Below, piece by piece: positions 30,441-39,645 of a DNA stretch of 64,000 bases. Both the position numbers and the translations under genes were made by a program. Within the stretch, counting starts at the first letter, position 1, and the number at the start of each line of letters is the position of its first letter. Under the pieces are notes generated by a model. The model was not told where the DNA came from. It did no database searches and worked only from the letters and a program-made list of their open reading frames with translations. Origin of the DNA: Acetobacter sicerae (GTDB lineage Bacteria > Pseudomonadota > Alphaproteobacteria > Acetobacterales > Acetobacteraceae); the NCBI RefSeq assembly GCF_011516765.1, contig NZ_JAAABN010000013.1, positions 25,981 to 89,980 of the forward strand, given 5' to 3'.

Positions 30441-31283
30441 TTATTTCTGCCTGAGGTAGACAAGACGCGACCGGAGACGACGGAGCGCGGACACAGCAGG
30501 ATTCGGCAGATAATCCCTGAGCGTCATCTGTAAACGCCGGTCTGCGGGCAGGCCCGGTCGCCGCAGGTAATGTGTGTTCTCGAACTGCTGTTCAAACACC
30601 TGCAAGTCATGTCTATAAAAATAGGTGATCAGGGCGCGTCGTGATCCGGTGACAAGCGGGCGCGGATACCCATGAAGCGCAATTTCTGACTGCTCCATGA
30701 TCAGCGTACGACCGAACAGAGGAGCAACCTGAACCTCCGGCTTACAGGCCAAGGCGTCCCAAAGCTCCAGTTCTCCGCCATCTCCTTCCTGCCACCCTTC
30801 GTTGAGATAGGTAATCACCACCAGCGCATTCCGCAGCTTCGTGTCCGGATGCTTCTGAAAATCGACGTGAATTTCGAAATGTCCATCATGGCGGGCTTCA
30901 TGAAGGCCGCCACCATATAACGTCAGGTCCGGCTGAAGGGCGGAAAGACCAGTCAGCGATTCCAGAAAAGAGACAAAGGCGGTAGAATGGAGAGTCTCGA
31001 AATACGCCAGAAGCGCAGGCGGCATATCTTCAAGGCTGTTCAGAATTCTCTTGCTCTGCAGACGCGTATAATGAGGTTTCCACGCTTCGTGCCGGATGTC
31101 CGGACTTTCCTTCAGGATGTCTGACAGATGGACCGGATCAAACAGGCGCTCCATCACGAGATGAGGGTAAGGCCGGGCTGACCGAAACTGTTTCGCAAGT
31201 TCAGCCACTGAATCCGGATCAGGGGGTGTCCACAGCCCGTCCCTGATCTTGCCACACTCTGCTGCGGATAGAATTGTATTCAT
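30441..31283 (-). CDS. 2-oxoglutarate/Fe(II)-dependent oxygenase (prolyl hydroxylase-like)
   Basis: A 280-residue protein with the Fe(II) facial triad HxD...H: IHVDFQKH (His and Asp) and EIALHGYPRPL (distal His), followed by SRRALITYFY with the Arg that would hold 2-oxoglutarate. This resembles the prolyl 4-hydroxylase-like group acting on amino acids or protein side chains. GAGAGG lies 9 nt upstream of the ATG. Divergent from the M3 peptidase; no substrate clue in the neighbourhood. It could be linked to modification of a sugar or a surface protein. Confidence 0.8.
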   Translation of the reverse strand: MNTILSAAECGKIRDGLWTPPDPDSVAELAKQFRSARPYPHLVMERLFDPVHLSDILKESPDIRHEAWKPHYTRLQSKRILNSLEDMPPALLAYFETLHSTAFVSFLESLTGLSALQPDLTLYGGGLHEARHDGHFEIHVDFQKHPDTKLRNALVVITYLNEGWQEGDGGELELWDALACKPEVQVAPLFGRTLIMEQSEIALHGYPRPLVTGSRRALITYFYRHDLQVFEQQFENTHYLRRPGLPADRRLQMTLRDYLPNPAVSALRRLRSRLVYLRQK

Positions 31284-31457
31284 CTGCGTCCGCCTCTCGG
31301 CCTCATCGTTTTCTGCACGGGCTTTCCTTCAGAGACGAACGTACGACCCTGACCCGCATCACCACGAACATTTTTTAGACGGCAGATGTTAAGAGAGAAC
31401 GTAAATGCTCCCATTCGGTTGCCTTTAAAAATCAGGATGGACGTCGGATCGTCATCC

Positions 31458-33155
31458 ATGCACGATCATACCATGACCCAAAGTTTCACATCCCTGTCCT
31501 TTCCCCGTCCCACTGAAGCCAGTCTCGCAGATGGTTTCGGCGCAGTCGCTGATCTGCTCGATAGAAATGACCTTGAAGGCGCTCTGTCACGCTTTGATCG
31601 CGAACGCCGCAGCTTTGAAAGCTGGGCAGCGCTTGTCTATCTGCGTTTTGCCCAGGACACGACAAGCGAAAAAGCAAAGCAGGATCGCGATTACGCGGAT
31701 CGCCTGACTCCCAAGGCCACGGCTCACGAAGTCACCCTGAAAAAGCGCTTTCTCTCCGAGCAGTTTCATAACGCGACAACCGCCGCTGTCGGTCCACATG
31801 TCACGGCTCTCTGGACAAGCGATGTCACGACATTCGATCCACGGATAGAGAATGCTCTCGAAGAAGAAGCGCGTCTGACGAGCGAATACACCGCCCTGCT
31901 CGCCTCGGCCCGAATCGAAATCGAAGGTCACACGGTCAACCTGTCCGGCCTTGCGCCATGGATGGAGCATCCTGACCGCGCCATACGCCACGCTGCCGAG
32001 CAGGCCAGATGGGCGTTCTTTGCCGAACATGGAAAGACGCTCGACACTCTCTTCGGGCGACTGGTCGAACTGCGTACGGACATGGCCCGCACGCTCGGGT
32101 TCGAGACCTATACGCCGCTTGGCTACCGTCGCCTGCGCCGCGTCGATTACAATCCCGAAGAAGTGGCGCGCTTCCGTGAGGAAGTTGTCACGCATGTCAC
32201 ACCGCTGGTCGCCTCCCTCCTCGAACAGCGGCGCGAAGAGATGGGCTGGCCCACCCTGCATTACTGGGATGAGAGCTTTGTCGATCCCCGAGGCAACCCG
32301 AAGCCCGCCGGGGATTATGACCTGCTCATCGAACGCGCCCAGACAATGTTCGACCGTATGTCAGGCGATCTCGGACCATTCTTCAAAAGCATGGTCTCGG
32401 GAGGTTATGTCGATCTCAAGAACAGGGACGGCAAGGCCGGTGGCGGCTTCTGCACCGCCTTTCCTGACGTCGGCATGCCGTTCATCTTCGCCAATTTCAA
32501 CGGCACGCATGGCGACATCAACGTCTTCACCCATGAGATGGGACACGCCTATCAGAACTGGCGCAGCCGCGACCTGCCGACCATCGATGAACTGTGGCCA
32601 ACCATGGAGGCGGCGGAAATCGACTCCATGGGCCTGGAGTTCCTGACATGGCCGCATATGGAACTGATGGTTGAAGAGGGCGCTGCTGACCGCTTCCGTC
32701 GGATGCATCTGATCGGCTCATTGAGCTTCCTGCCCTATGGCGTGTGCGTCGATCACTTCCAGCATGAAGTGTACGCCAATCCGACCATGACAGCGCAGGA
32801 GCGCCACGAAACCTGGCGGCGTCTTGAGCGCCATTACATGCCGTGGCGTGACTATGGCGACCTGTCCTACCCGGCGCACGGCGGACGCTGGCAGGCGCAG
32901 GGCCATATCTACCGCAATCCGTTCTATTACATCGATTATACGCTGGCGCTCTGCTGCGCGATGCAGTTGTGGCTTCAGTCCCGGCGCGACGAACCGGCGG
33001 CGATGAAAGCCTATGAGGGGCTGTGCGCACACGGAGGATCCGCCCCATTCACCGGACTGATCGCCAAGGCGGGCCTTGTTTCACCGTTCGCTTCCGGCGT
33101 GCTGGCTGACGTTGTTAAGGAAGCGGCGGATTTTCTGGAAAATGGTCCCCGTTAA
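31458..33155 (+). CDS. M3-family oligoendopeptidase
   Basis: A zinc metallopeptidase of the thimet/PepF group with HEXXH in VFTHEMGHAYQNW (about 359-363) and the downstream zinc-ligand Glu region (MEAAEIDSMGLEFL). It is about 565 residues, cytosolic, with no signal peptide. It cleaves medium-length peptides. The start is uncertain: 31458 has a weak GGA upstream, 31473 (MTQSFTSLSFPRP) and 31386 are alternatives. Convergent with the DUF3108 gene. Confidence 0.9.
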   Translation: MHDHTMTQSFTSLSFPRPTEASLADGFGAVADLLDRNDLEGALSRFDRERRSFESWAALVYLRFAQDTTSEKAKQDRDYADRLTPKATAHEVTLKKRFLSEQFHNATTAAVGPHVTALWTSDVTTFDPRIENALEEEARLTSEYTALLASARIEIEGHTVNLSGLAPWMEHPDRAIRHAAEQARWAFFAEHGKTLDTLFGRLVELRTDMARTLGFETYTPLGYRRLRRVDYNPEEVARFREEVVTHVTPLVASLLEQRREEMGWPTLHYWDESFVDPRGNPKPAGDYDLLIERAQTMFDRMSGDLGPFFKSMVSGGYVDLKNRDGKAGGGFCTAFPDVGMPFIFANFNGTHGDINVFTHEMGHAYQNWRSRDLPTIDELWPTMEAAEIDSMGLEFLTWPHMELMVEEGAADRFRRMHLIGSLSFLPYGVCVDHFQHEVYANPTMTAQERHETWRRLERHYMPWRDYGDLSYPAHGGRWQAQGHIYRNPFYYIDYTLALCCAMQLWLQSRRDEPAAMKAYEGLCAHGGSAPFTGLIAKAGLVSPFASGVLADVVKEAADFLENGPR

Positions 33156-33180
33156 GGGATACGCTACCAATCAACCGTAC

Positions 33181-33218
33181 CTGCGTCAGAGCAAAGGCAT
33201 CCTTCGCTTCTGACGCAG
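33181..33218. terminator. Long inverted repeat between convergent genes
   Basis: A 10-bp perfect outer stem (CTGCGTCAGA with TCTGACGCAG) continues inward as GC and AAGG/CCTT pairs to a CAT loop. It is in the 76-bp gap between the convergent M3 peptidase and DUF3108 genes. It lacks a T-run on either side, so it may be a bidirectional or Rho-assisted terminator. Confidence 0.6.
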
Positions 33219-33231
33219 GGAAGCGCAGATC

Positions 33232-34050
33232 TCAGCCTGCATCTTTTTCAAGCTTGTCCAGTTTGACGGTCAGATGTCCCACCTTGGGATGGTCGATCTC
33301 CGTCCGCACTGGCACCGGTCCATACCCGTCCACATTGATAAACCATACCGTCCCGCCGTGGGGCTCACGCAAGGCTTTCGCCTGATGCCCCTTGATGAAT
33401 CCTGCGGTCTGATATCCGGAAAATTCGCAACGCATCGCAGGAACCTTCCGGTCCTGAAAGACATCCGGTTTCATGTCCTGTCCGGTCGTCTTCAGAGTGA
33501 AATGTGACACCCTGATCCCGTCGAACACGTCATAGACGCCATCACAATGGCCTGTCTTCCGGACCGTCAGAATGACCTTCGCCATGGTGCTCAGGATATC
33601 CATTCCGTGCTGCCGCAACTCATCCGGCACCGGCTCACGGTCTGTCTCTTTCGGCTCCTGCAAGGTGACGACAGGCTGGCCCTGCTGATAATCCAGCACA
33701 ACATGACGCTGAGCCGACCGGCTCAATCCCTGACTGTCATAGCGTGTCGGCATCACAACATTGTCCCGGATGGTTCCGGTCGCCACGGACTGGATACGCA
33801 ATCTGGTGAAGATACTGAGCAGTCCTTCCGCCCGCGCCTGCATGGCAACATTATAGCGCGTCTGTTCAAGCAGAAAGCTGGTCTCCAGCTTCATCACCGG
33901 CAGCCAGTGCGTATAAATCGTGTATTTGATGTGAATCGCAGCGTTAGCCGGAGGAGAACTGACCTGAGGCGTCTCTTCCGCATGAACAGAACCACCTGTC
34001 AGAAAAAACAGACAGCACGCGGGCAGCAACAGCAGTCGCCTCACCGCCAT
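33232..34050 (-). CDS. DUF3108-family exported protein
   Basis: With the ATG at 34050 the product is 272 residues with a standard signal peptide (MAVRRLLLLPACCLFFLTG, cleavage near VHAEE). The mature part is beta-rich and matches the DUF3108 pattern (YTIYTHWLPVMKLETSF near the start, CDGVYDVFDGIRVSHF in the middle, DGYGPVPVRTEI near the end). The family is periplasmic and its function is unknown. The longer frame to 34227 has no support and overlaps the IclR gene. Confidence 0.8.
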   Translation of the reverse strand: MAVRRLLLLPACCLFFLTGGSVHAEETPQVSSPPANAAIHIKYTIYTHWLPVMKLETSFLLEQTRYNVAMQARAEGLLSIFTRLRIQSVATGTIRDNVVMPTRYDSQGLSRSAQRHVVLDYQQGQPVVTLQEPKETDREPVPDELRQHGMDILSTMAKVILTVRKTGHCDGVYDVFDGIRVSHFTLKTTGQDMKPDVFQDRKVPAMRCEFSGYQTAGFIKGHQAKALREPHGGTVWFINVDGYGPVPVRTEIDHPKVGHLTVKLDKLEKDAG

Positions 34051-34153
34051 CCTGTTTCGCAGGCAAAGACTGCCGGTTCGGGGATGATTGTCGCTCAAGC
34101 TGCTCACCCAATGCTGTGATGGAAAACTCTCCTTTACATAGAACCAGAGTCTT

Positions 34154-34963
34154 TCACTCGCCAAGTGCGCCCCAGCGTCCACGGTATCCCAGCCGCCCTG
34201 ACAGGGTCTGGGCAATCGAAACCACAAGCCGTCCCATCGCCTCTGCCTGTTTCAGAGTGTCTTTCGGTTTTGGCTGACTGATTCCCAGTCCCGCCACGAC
34301 GTGTCCGGCAAGATCGTGAACGGGCGCGGCAAAGCACCAGACCCCGACCTGCACCTGTTCGTCATCAACCGCATATCCCCGACGCCGCACACTGGCGATC
34401 TCGTCCATCACGGCGACAGGGGCAGAAGCGCCTGTCGTGGTTGGTGGGGTCGGCCACGAGGACATCGGGTAAAGCGTGAGCCACTTTCTGAGTCCGGTTC
34501 CCTCCATGGCTCCAAGCTGGGCCATGCCTGTCGCGGTATACATGGCGGGCAGACGAAGCCCGACATTGTAGTGGATTCCAAAGCCCTTCTCGTTTGCCCG
34601 GCTGGCGACATACACGACATCCTCGCCTTCAAGCGTGCTCAGACTGACGGTATAGGCGCCCAGTTCCGGCCTTTCTCCAATCAGTTGATGAAACGCATTC
34701 AGGAGATCCTGTCTGGGGCTGACCTGCACCGCCCAGTCAAGCAATCTGGAACCAAGTCTGAAACCGCCTCCACCTGATCCCCCTGTCGTCTCCAGAAGCC
34801 CCAGTTCCGCCATCACCGTCACCAGACCATGTGCCGAACTGCGAGGAAGATCGAGCAAACGGGCAATTGTAGCGGCGTTGGGGGGTGTATCCTGCGAACT
34901 GACAAGGTCCAGAATTTTCACTGCACGCCGAAGAGCCGGAACCGACTCACTATCTTTCATCAT
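34154..34963 (-). CDS. IclR-family transcriptional regulator
   Basis: About 269 residues: an N-terminal winged helix-turn-helix (ALRRAVKILDLVSS; ATIARLLDLPRSSAHGLVTVM) and a C-terminal GAF-like effector domain (VVYVASRANEKGFGIHYNVGLRLPA; GRLVVSIAQTLSGRLGY). ATG 34963 has GGGTGG upstream; GTG 34969 is possible. IclR regulators usually control catabolic genes, but none adjoins it: the DUF3108 gene lies downstream and a mostly empty gap upstream. Two palindromes stand in front of it. Confidence 0.9.
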   Translation of the reverse strand: MMKDSESVPALRRAVKILDLVSSQDTPPNAATIARLLDLPRSSAHGLVTVMAELGLLETTGGSGGGGFRLGSRLLDWAVQVSPRQDLLNAFHQLIGERPELGAYTVSLSTLEGEDVVYVASRANEKGFGIHYNVGLRLPAMYTATGMAQLGAMEGTGLRKWLTLYPMSSWPTPPTTTGASAPVAVMDEIASVRRRGYAVDDEQVQVGVWCFAAPVHDLAGHVVAGLGISQPKPKDTLKQAEAMGRLVVSIAQTLSGRLGYRGRWGALGE

Positions 34964-35000
34964 TACCACCCATGAGTGTCCTTGACGTCGCTCCCAAGAA

Positions 35001-35043
35001 TCGGATATATCCGAGATACGGGATCGTGTTCAATATAATGAAC
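35001..35043. promoter_or_regulatory. Two palindromes, candidate IclR operators
   Basis: TCGGATATATCCGA (35001-35014) is a perfect 14-bp palindrome. GTTCA-ATATAA-TGAAC (35028-35043) is a second inverted repeat, with a further TGAAC half-site near 35053. Both are 38-80 bp upstream of the iclR-type start, where autoregulatory operators are expected. One may overlap the promoter. Confidence 0.5.
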
Positions 35044-35268
35044 AATAAAAAACTGAACACGGTCTCGTCTGATAGAGCCTGACAGGCACCTGAAAAGCCC
35101 TTCTGTGCATCAGCGCCGCCTCACCAGATGACCAAAAAATTCCCGTATGATAGAAGCGGCTCGCCATCCTGCTCCTTGCACGGATCGAAAAATCCGGTTT
35201 CGCAATAAGTCTATCTCAATACGTTTCAAGCAACGCTGTTCCATTGTTTCTTGGAAGCTGAGGTTGTT

Positions 35269-35382
35269 TTGAAAATAGTAAAAAAGTTCTGGGAATGGCT
35301 CTCCTGCGGAGAAGAGATCAAAGCTATTCAGGATGGGAAAGATCCCGAAGATCTCTTGGTCAGCAGAACTCCTCCGCGCTGA
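35269..35382 (+). CDS. Possible 37-residue small protein
   Basis: TTG at 35269 is 5 nt after GAGG and opens a frame to TGA at 35382, encoding an amphipathic start (KIVKKFWEWLSCGEEIKAI) and an acidic middle (QDGKDPEDLL). The combination of good SD spacing and protein-like composition is suggestive. No homologue is recognised and the start is not ATG, so this is tentative. Confidence 0.3.
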   Translation: MKIVKKFWEWLSCGEEIKAIQDGKDPEDLLVSRTPPR

Positions 35383-35484
35383 AAAACCCTTTCAGTCTTC
35401 AGTATAGCCGCCTCAGGACAGAGGAGCGTCTCCCCTCATTGAAGAGTTCCTCCCCTGCGCCGGAAACCATACAGCGGCTCCGTC

Positions 35485-37047
35485 CTATCCGATTTCAATC
35501 CCGATCTGTTTGACGTCATGGAACGCCAGATCCGGGTTCATCTCCTCGGTACGGCGCATCATGAAGCCAGAACTGGCCAGAAACACCGGATCGCCGTCAA
35601 GATCATCCGCCATCGACGAACGGTTCGCCATCATGAAGGTCTCAAGTTTCGTCCGGTCCCCCGTCACCCAGCGCGCCAGTGAGAACGGTGTGGAATCGAA
35701 CCCGATGGCCACGCCATATTCGCCTTTCAGGCGCTCCTGAAGCACATCCAGCTGAAGCGTTCCGACCACACCGACAATAGGCTGCGCACCGTCCTGCGGT
35801 CTGAAGAGCTGCACGACGCCCTCTTCCGCCAGTTCGGTCAGAGCCTGCCTCAGCTTCTTGGCCTTCATCGCATCATCAAGCCGAACGCGCCGCAGGATTT
35901 CCGGCGCAAAATACGGAACGCCGGTGAAGCGGATGGCTTCGCCTTCCGTCAGCGTGTCACCGATGCGCAGGGTGCCATGGTTGGGAATACCCACCACGTC
36001 GCCAGCAAACGCTTCCTCGGCAAGCTGACGATCACGGGCGAAGAAGAACTGCGGCGTGTGCAGCACGAAGCTCTTACCCGTCCGCGTATTCAGCAGCCGC
36101 ATCCCGCGGGTCAGTCTGCCTGAACAGACACGGGCGAAGGCGATACGATCCCGGTGATTGGGGTCCATGTTCGCCTGAATCTTGAATACGAGCGCCGTCA
36201 TCTGCGCCTCATCTGCCGTGACCGTCCGACTTTCAGTGTTCTGGGCACGCGGCGCGGGGCCGAAGGCGACCAGCGCATCCAGCAGGTCCGTAACGCCGAT
36301 TTCTTTCATGGCGCTACCGAAAAACACCGGCGTCAGATGCCCCTCATCGAACGACTCACGGTCGAATTCCGGAAGAGCGGCTTCCACGAGTTCAAGCTCT
36401 TCCCGTACCTGCACCATGCGCGGATCACTCTCCTCGACCGGCACCGTCGTATGGACCTCGCCATTTCGGATGTCATACGTGCCGATAAAGGTCGCGGCCC
36501 GACCGATCGGCCATGTCAGCGGGGTCGTGTCCAGCGCCAGTGAGGAAGAAATCTCGTCCAGTATCTCGAACGGATCCCTCGACTCACGATCCATCTTGTT
36601 GATGAACGTAACGATGGGAATGTCGCGGAGACGGCAGATCTCGAACAGCTTGCGTGTCCGGTCCTCAATACCCTTGGCGGCGTCAATCACCATCACGGCG
36701 GAATCAACAGCCGTCAGCGTCCGGTAGGTATCTTCCGAGAAGTCTTCATGGCCCGGCGTATCCAGCAGGTTGAAGACGCAGCCGCCATATTCAAAGGTCA
36801 TCACGGACGTGACGACAGAAATGCCACGATCACGCTCAATGCCCATCCAGTCGGAACGTGTCCGACGTCGCTCCCCTTTCGCCCTGACATTTCCCGCCAG
36901 CTGAATGGCGCCACCCGCTCGCAGAATACGTTCTGTCAGCGTCGTCTTACCGGCGTCAGGATGGGAAATGATGGCAAAGGTACGTCGCCGACTGATGGCT
37001 CCGGCAAGAGAAGACTGGGTTGCGGGGCCGTCATTGATGTCTGTCAT
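35485..37047 (-). CDS. prfC: Peptide chain release factor 3
   Basis: RF3 is a translational GTPase that removes RF1/RF2 from the ribosome after termination. GTPase motifs: G1 HPDAGKTT (29-36), G3 DTPGHEDF, G4 FINKMDRE, then EF-Tu-like domain II and the RF3-specific C-terminus (KGEYGVAIGFDSTPF). About 520 residues from ATG 37047 (MTDINDGPATQ); the longer frame from 37128 runs through the rpsD terminator and is rejected. Downstream of rpsD on the same strand. Confidence 0.96.
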   Translation of the reverse strand: MTDINDGPATQSSLAGAISRRRTFAIISHPDAGKTTLTERILRAGGAIQLAGNVRAKGERRRTRSDWMGIERDRGISVVTSVMTFEYGGCVFNLLDTPGHEDFSEDTYRTLTAVDSAVMVIDAAKGIEDRTRKLFEICRLRDIPIVTFINKMDRESRDPFEILDEISSSLALDTTPLTWPIGRAATFIGTYDIRNGEVHTTVPVEESDPRMVQVREELELVEAALPEFDRESFDEGHLTPVFFGSAMKEIGVTDLLDALVAFGPAPRAQNTESRTVTADEAQMTALVFKIQANMDPNHRDRIAFARVCSGRLTRGMRLLNTRTGKSFVLHTPQFFFARDRQLAEEAFAGDVVGIPNHGTLRIGDTLTEGEAIRFTGVPYFAPEILRRVRLDDAMKAKKLRQALTELAEEGVVQLFRPQDGAQPIVGVVGTLQLDVLQERLKGEYGVAIGFDSTPFSLARWVTGDRTKLETFMMANRSSMADDLDGDPVFLASSGFMMRRTEEMNPDLAFHDVKQIGIEIG

Positions 37048-37073
37048 GGCGAAAGAGGCTCTGAACTGGGGAA

Positions 37074-37117
37074 GAAAAAACAGGAACGCCGGACAGAGAG
37101 TGTCTCCGCCCGGCGTC
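37074..37117 (-). terminator. Rho-independent terminator after rpsD
   Basis: Read on the minus strand, ACGCCGG (37110-37116) pairs with CCGGCGT (37086-37092) around a 17-nt loop that can fold further, and the tail is CCTGTTTTTTC. It is about 45 bp past the rpsD stop and separates rpsD from prfC. Confidence 0.8.
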
Positions 37118-37158
37118 TGAAAAAGCACCTGGCCCGCAAGAGCCAGAGCGTCCTGAAA

Positions 37159-37776
37159 TCAGCGAGAGTAGAACTCGACCACCAGGTTCGGTTCCATCTG
37201 CACCGGATATGGCACATCGGACAGCTTCGGAGCGCGCAGGAACGAGCCCTTCATCTGGCGGTGGTCCACTTCCATGTATTCCGGAACATCGCGCTCGCCG
37301 CTCTGCGAGGCGTCCAGAACGGCAGCAAGCTGCTTGGACTTTTCGCGAACTTCGATCACGTCACCTTCGCGAACGAGGTAGGACGGGATGTTCACTTTCT
37401 TGCCGTTAACCAGCACATGACCGTGGTTCACGAACTGACGGGCAGCAAACGGGGTTACTGCGAACTTCAGGCGGTAAACAACGGCGTCCAGACGACGCTC
37501 CAGCAGGCCGATCAGGTTCTCGGAGGTATCGCCCTTACGACGGACAGCCTCTTCGTAATATTTACGGAACTGCTTTTCGCTGATGTTACCGTAGTAACCC
37601 TTCAGCTTCTGCTTCGCCATCAACTGGACGGAGAAGTCGGAAGGCTTGCCCTTACGACGCTGGCCATGCTGACCCGGACCATATTCCCGCTTGTTGACCG
37701 GCGACTTGGCGCGGCCCCACAGGTTTACGCCAAGGCGGCGGTTAATCTTGTACTTGCTCTCAAGGCGCTTGCTCAT
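37159..37776 (-). CDS. rpsD: 30S ribosomal protein S4
   Basis: S4 nucleates 16S rRNA 5' domain assembly. The 205-residue sequence has the standard start [16 protein letters not shown], the N-terminal motif [22 protein letters not shown], and the S4 RNA-binding domain ([37 protein letters not shown] broken across the central region). The zinc-less form is typical of alphaproteobacteria. It is a single gene outside the alpha operon, with its own terminator. Confidence 0.97.
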   Translation of the reverse strand: MSKRLESKYKINRRLGVNLWGRAKSPVNKREYGPGQHGQRRKGKPSDFSVQLMAKQKLKGYYGNISEKQFRKYYEEAVRRKGDTSENLIGLLERRLDAVVYRLKFAVTPFAARQFVNHGHVLVNGKKVNIPSYLVREGDVIEVREKSKQLAAVLDASQSGERDVPEYMEVDHRQMKGSFLRAPKLSDVPYPVQMEPNLVVEFYSR

Positions 37777-38085
37777 GTGCGCGCTCTACTTTCATAAAAC
37801 AGCCACACCCGGCCTTGCGGCCTGATATGGCTTGTGACGCCGATAGTCCCCAGTCCGGAACAGACTGAAGCGGGCGCGTCCCGTATTACTGACCCGGGGG
37901 AGCATACACCCCATCGGCCAGCCGGTCCGTCCACTTTCCCGGCAATGGGGTGTCGCCTAAGTGAAAACAGCTTCATTGTCAATCAGATTGCCGTTTTCCT
38001 CAGGACCGTCCCGGATTTTACCCGAAACACCTTTCTCAGTAGCGATCTGTGCTACTGATCCCGCTGACTGTCAGGGAGACGCATC
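37777..38085. other. rpsD–LysR divergent gap
   Basis: This 309-bp gap should hold the promoters of both divergent genes. A small GGCC-TTGC-GGCC hairpin is near 37812, about 35 bp upstream of rpsD. I see no tRNA, no convincing ORF and no recognisable S4-binding pseudoknot. Confidence 0.4.
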
Positions 38086-39003
38086 ATGGAGTTGAGGCAG
38101 CTACGATACTTCGTGGCCGTTGCCGAACACGGCAGCTTCACCAGGGCGGCGCTGGCCATCGGCATGGAACAGCCTCCTTTAAGCCAGCAGATCAAACAGT
38201 TTGAACGCGCCCTTGGCGTGACGTTGTTCCATCGCCTCACACGCGGCGTTGAACTGACCGACATCGGAGCAGCCCTGATCGGACAGGCGAAAGCCATTCT
38301 TGCGATGGAAGAGGATTTTCTCGGCTTCGCGCAAGGCCTCGCCCGGGGCGAACGGGGCCATCTCCGGGTGGGTCTGGCTGGCGCGGTCTCGCTTCTCCCG
38401 ATTATTCCCCAGACCATCCGACGCTTCCGGGAGGCGTGGCCTGAAGTCATCGTCTCGTTCGAGGAGAGCAACACCCCTGCCCTGTCCGAGGCGCTGCATG
38501 ACCGTCGCGTGGATGTGGCGATCGTGCGACCTCCCGTCACTGACGACCGCGAACTGGCTGTCTATCCGCTGCTTGACGAGCCGACCGTGGCCGCGCTCCC
38601 GAGTGGCCATGCCTATGAAGGCAGCGGCGCCATCCGGCTGGAAATGCTCGCGAACGAGCCTTTGATCATTTTCCCCAGAGAACTGGGGCCAGGTTTTCAT
38701 GACGCCATTCTCTCCGCCTGCCAGCATGCCGGCTTTACGCCCCGCATGGGTCAGCAGGCTCCCCAGATTGCAGCCACGGTCCCGCTGGTCGCCGCCGGAC
38801 TGGGTGTTTCGGTCGTGCCGCAATCCCTCTCCCAGATCCACGCTGGTGGTGTCACTTTTCATCGCATTGAGGAACCTGCTCCAAGCGCCACTCTGGCCAT
38901 TGCCGTGCTGAAAGGGCGTCCGGCTCCGCTTGTCGGACGATTCATCGCCGCGCTGAAAGATGCGTGTGGCGAATGGGTGGAGCGTAGTCAGAAAATCGAG
39001 TAA
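38086..39003 (+). CDS. LysR-family transcriptional regulator (BenM/CatM-like)
   Basis: A 305-residue LTTR with the N-terminal winged helix (MELRQLRYFVAVAEHGSFTRAA; QPPLSQQIKQFERALGVTLFHR) and a periplasmic-binding-like effector domain (GHLRVGLAGAVSLLP; DVAIVRPPV; GLGVSVVPQSL). The PPLSQQI and LRYFVAVAEH patterns resemble the BenM/CatM group that senses aromatic or dicarboxylic acids. AGGGAG precedes the ATG. It sits alone between rpsD and flbT; its target is not evident. Confidence 0.9.
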   Translation: MELRQLRYFVAVAEHGSFTRAALAIGMEQPPLSQQIKQFERALGVTLFHRLTRGVELTDIGAALIGQAKAILAMEEDFLGFAQGLARGERGHLRVGLAGAVSLLPIIPQTIRRFREAWPEVIVSFEESNTPALSEALHDRRVDVAIVRPPVTDDRELAVYPLLDEPTVAALPSGHAYEGSGAIRLEMLANEPLIIFPRELGPGFHDAILSACQHAGFTPRMGQQAPQIAATVPLVAAGLGVSVVPQSLSQIHAGGVTFHRIEEPAPSATLAIAVLKGRPAPLVGRFIAALKDACGEWVERSQKIE

Positions 39004-39137
39004 TGATTGCAAGAAATTGCGAACAAAGCTTTACCAAACCCTTATTCGACAATCGCCTTCAGTCATAGATAACTATTTATAAATACTTCGATGCCACCTT
39101 GCCTTCATCGCGAAACACGCAATGAAAAGGGCTTAAA

Positions 39138-39572
39138 ATGGCAGGATTGGGTATCAGACTTGAAGCCGGTGACCGGATGATCCTCAACGGCGCAGGCGTC
39201 CACTTTCTCACCGCCGCACAGATCAGACTGACAAACCGGGCGAATTTTCTGTTCGGACGCCAGATCATGCCTCCGGAAGAAGCCACGAGCCCGGCACGCC
39301 TTATCTATTACGCACTACAGACAGCTTACGTGGGCACGCCGGAAGAAAAAATGGCCGCTCTTGCAGAGGCGACATATCACATCACCACCTTCATGCAGGA
39401 AACGACATCGGTATCGGCACGACTGATTCTCAGCGAAGCCATGAAAGCCGCTTCTGAAGGTAATTTTTATCAGGCCCTGAAAATCGCCCGCAGAATCATC
39501 CGGCACGAAGACGCCGTAATCGGCCACGCAAGTGCGTCGACAGGCGGTTTGAACGAATCAGAAGCCAGTTAA
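39138..39572 (+). CDS. flbT: Flagellum biosynthesis repressor FlbT
   Basis: The 144-residue product matches FlbT: an N-terminal beta region (LRLEAGDRMILNGA equivalent: IRLEAGDRMILNGAGVHF), then helices with ARLIYYALQTAYVG and a C-terminal ALKIARRIIRHE. In Caulobacter FlbT binds the 5' leader of flagellin mRNA and lowers its stability until the hook is complete. AAGGG lies upstream of the ATG. It is immediately followed by flagellin, so repressor and target are adjacent. Confidence 0.93.
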   Translation: MAGLGIRLEAGDRMILNGAGVHFLTAAQIRLTNRANFLFGRQIMPPEEATSPARLIYYALQTAYVGTPEEKMAALAEATYHITTFMQETTSVSARLILSEAMKAASEGNFYQALKIARRIIRHEDAVIGHASASTGGLNESEAS

Positions 39573-39645
39573 CTCAAAATTAGGATTTTTATAATTTTAT
39601 AGAGCCACTGCAAAAAATGCAGTAAACCAAACGGAGAAAATCCAC
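39573..39645 (+). promoter_or_regulatory. Flagellin mRNA leader with hairpin, likely FlbT target
   Basis: The 73-bp gap holds an AT-rich stretch, a 6-bp stem with A5 loop (ACTGCA 39607-39612, TGCAGT 39618-39623) and an SD (GGAG 39632-39635). FlbT is known to act on the flagellin leader in Caulobacter; the hairpin just before the SD is the obvious candidate site here. Confidence 0.5.

Larger units (their letters stand above)
34970..35484. other. Gap between the IclR gene and prfC
   Basis: This 515-bp stretch contains two palindromes (35001-35014 and 35028-35043) in front of the IclR gene and a possible 37-codon frame (35269-35382). No strong prfC terminator was recognised. Otherwise nothing is visible. 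Confidence 0.5.

Noticed and set aside
35295..35513. 72-codon + frame upstream of prfC
   Set aside because: Ser/Arg-rich, overlaps the prfC end, lacks an SD. The overlapping TTG frame 35269-35382 looks more protein-like.
39122..39136. Four-codon frame (MKRA) just before flbT
   Set aside because: It spans the SD of flbT and is probably accidental; too short to support.
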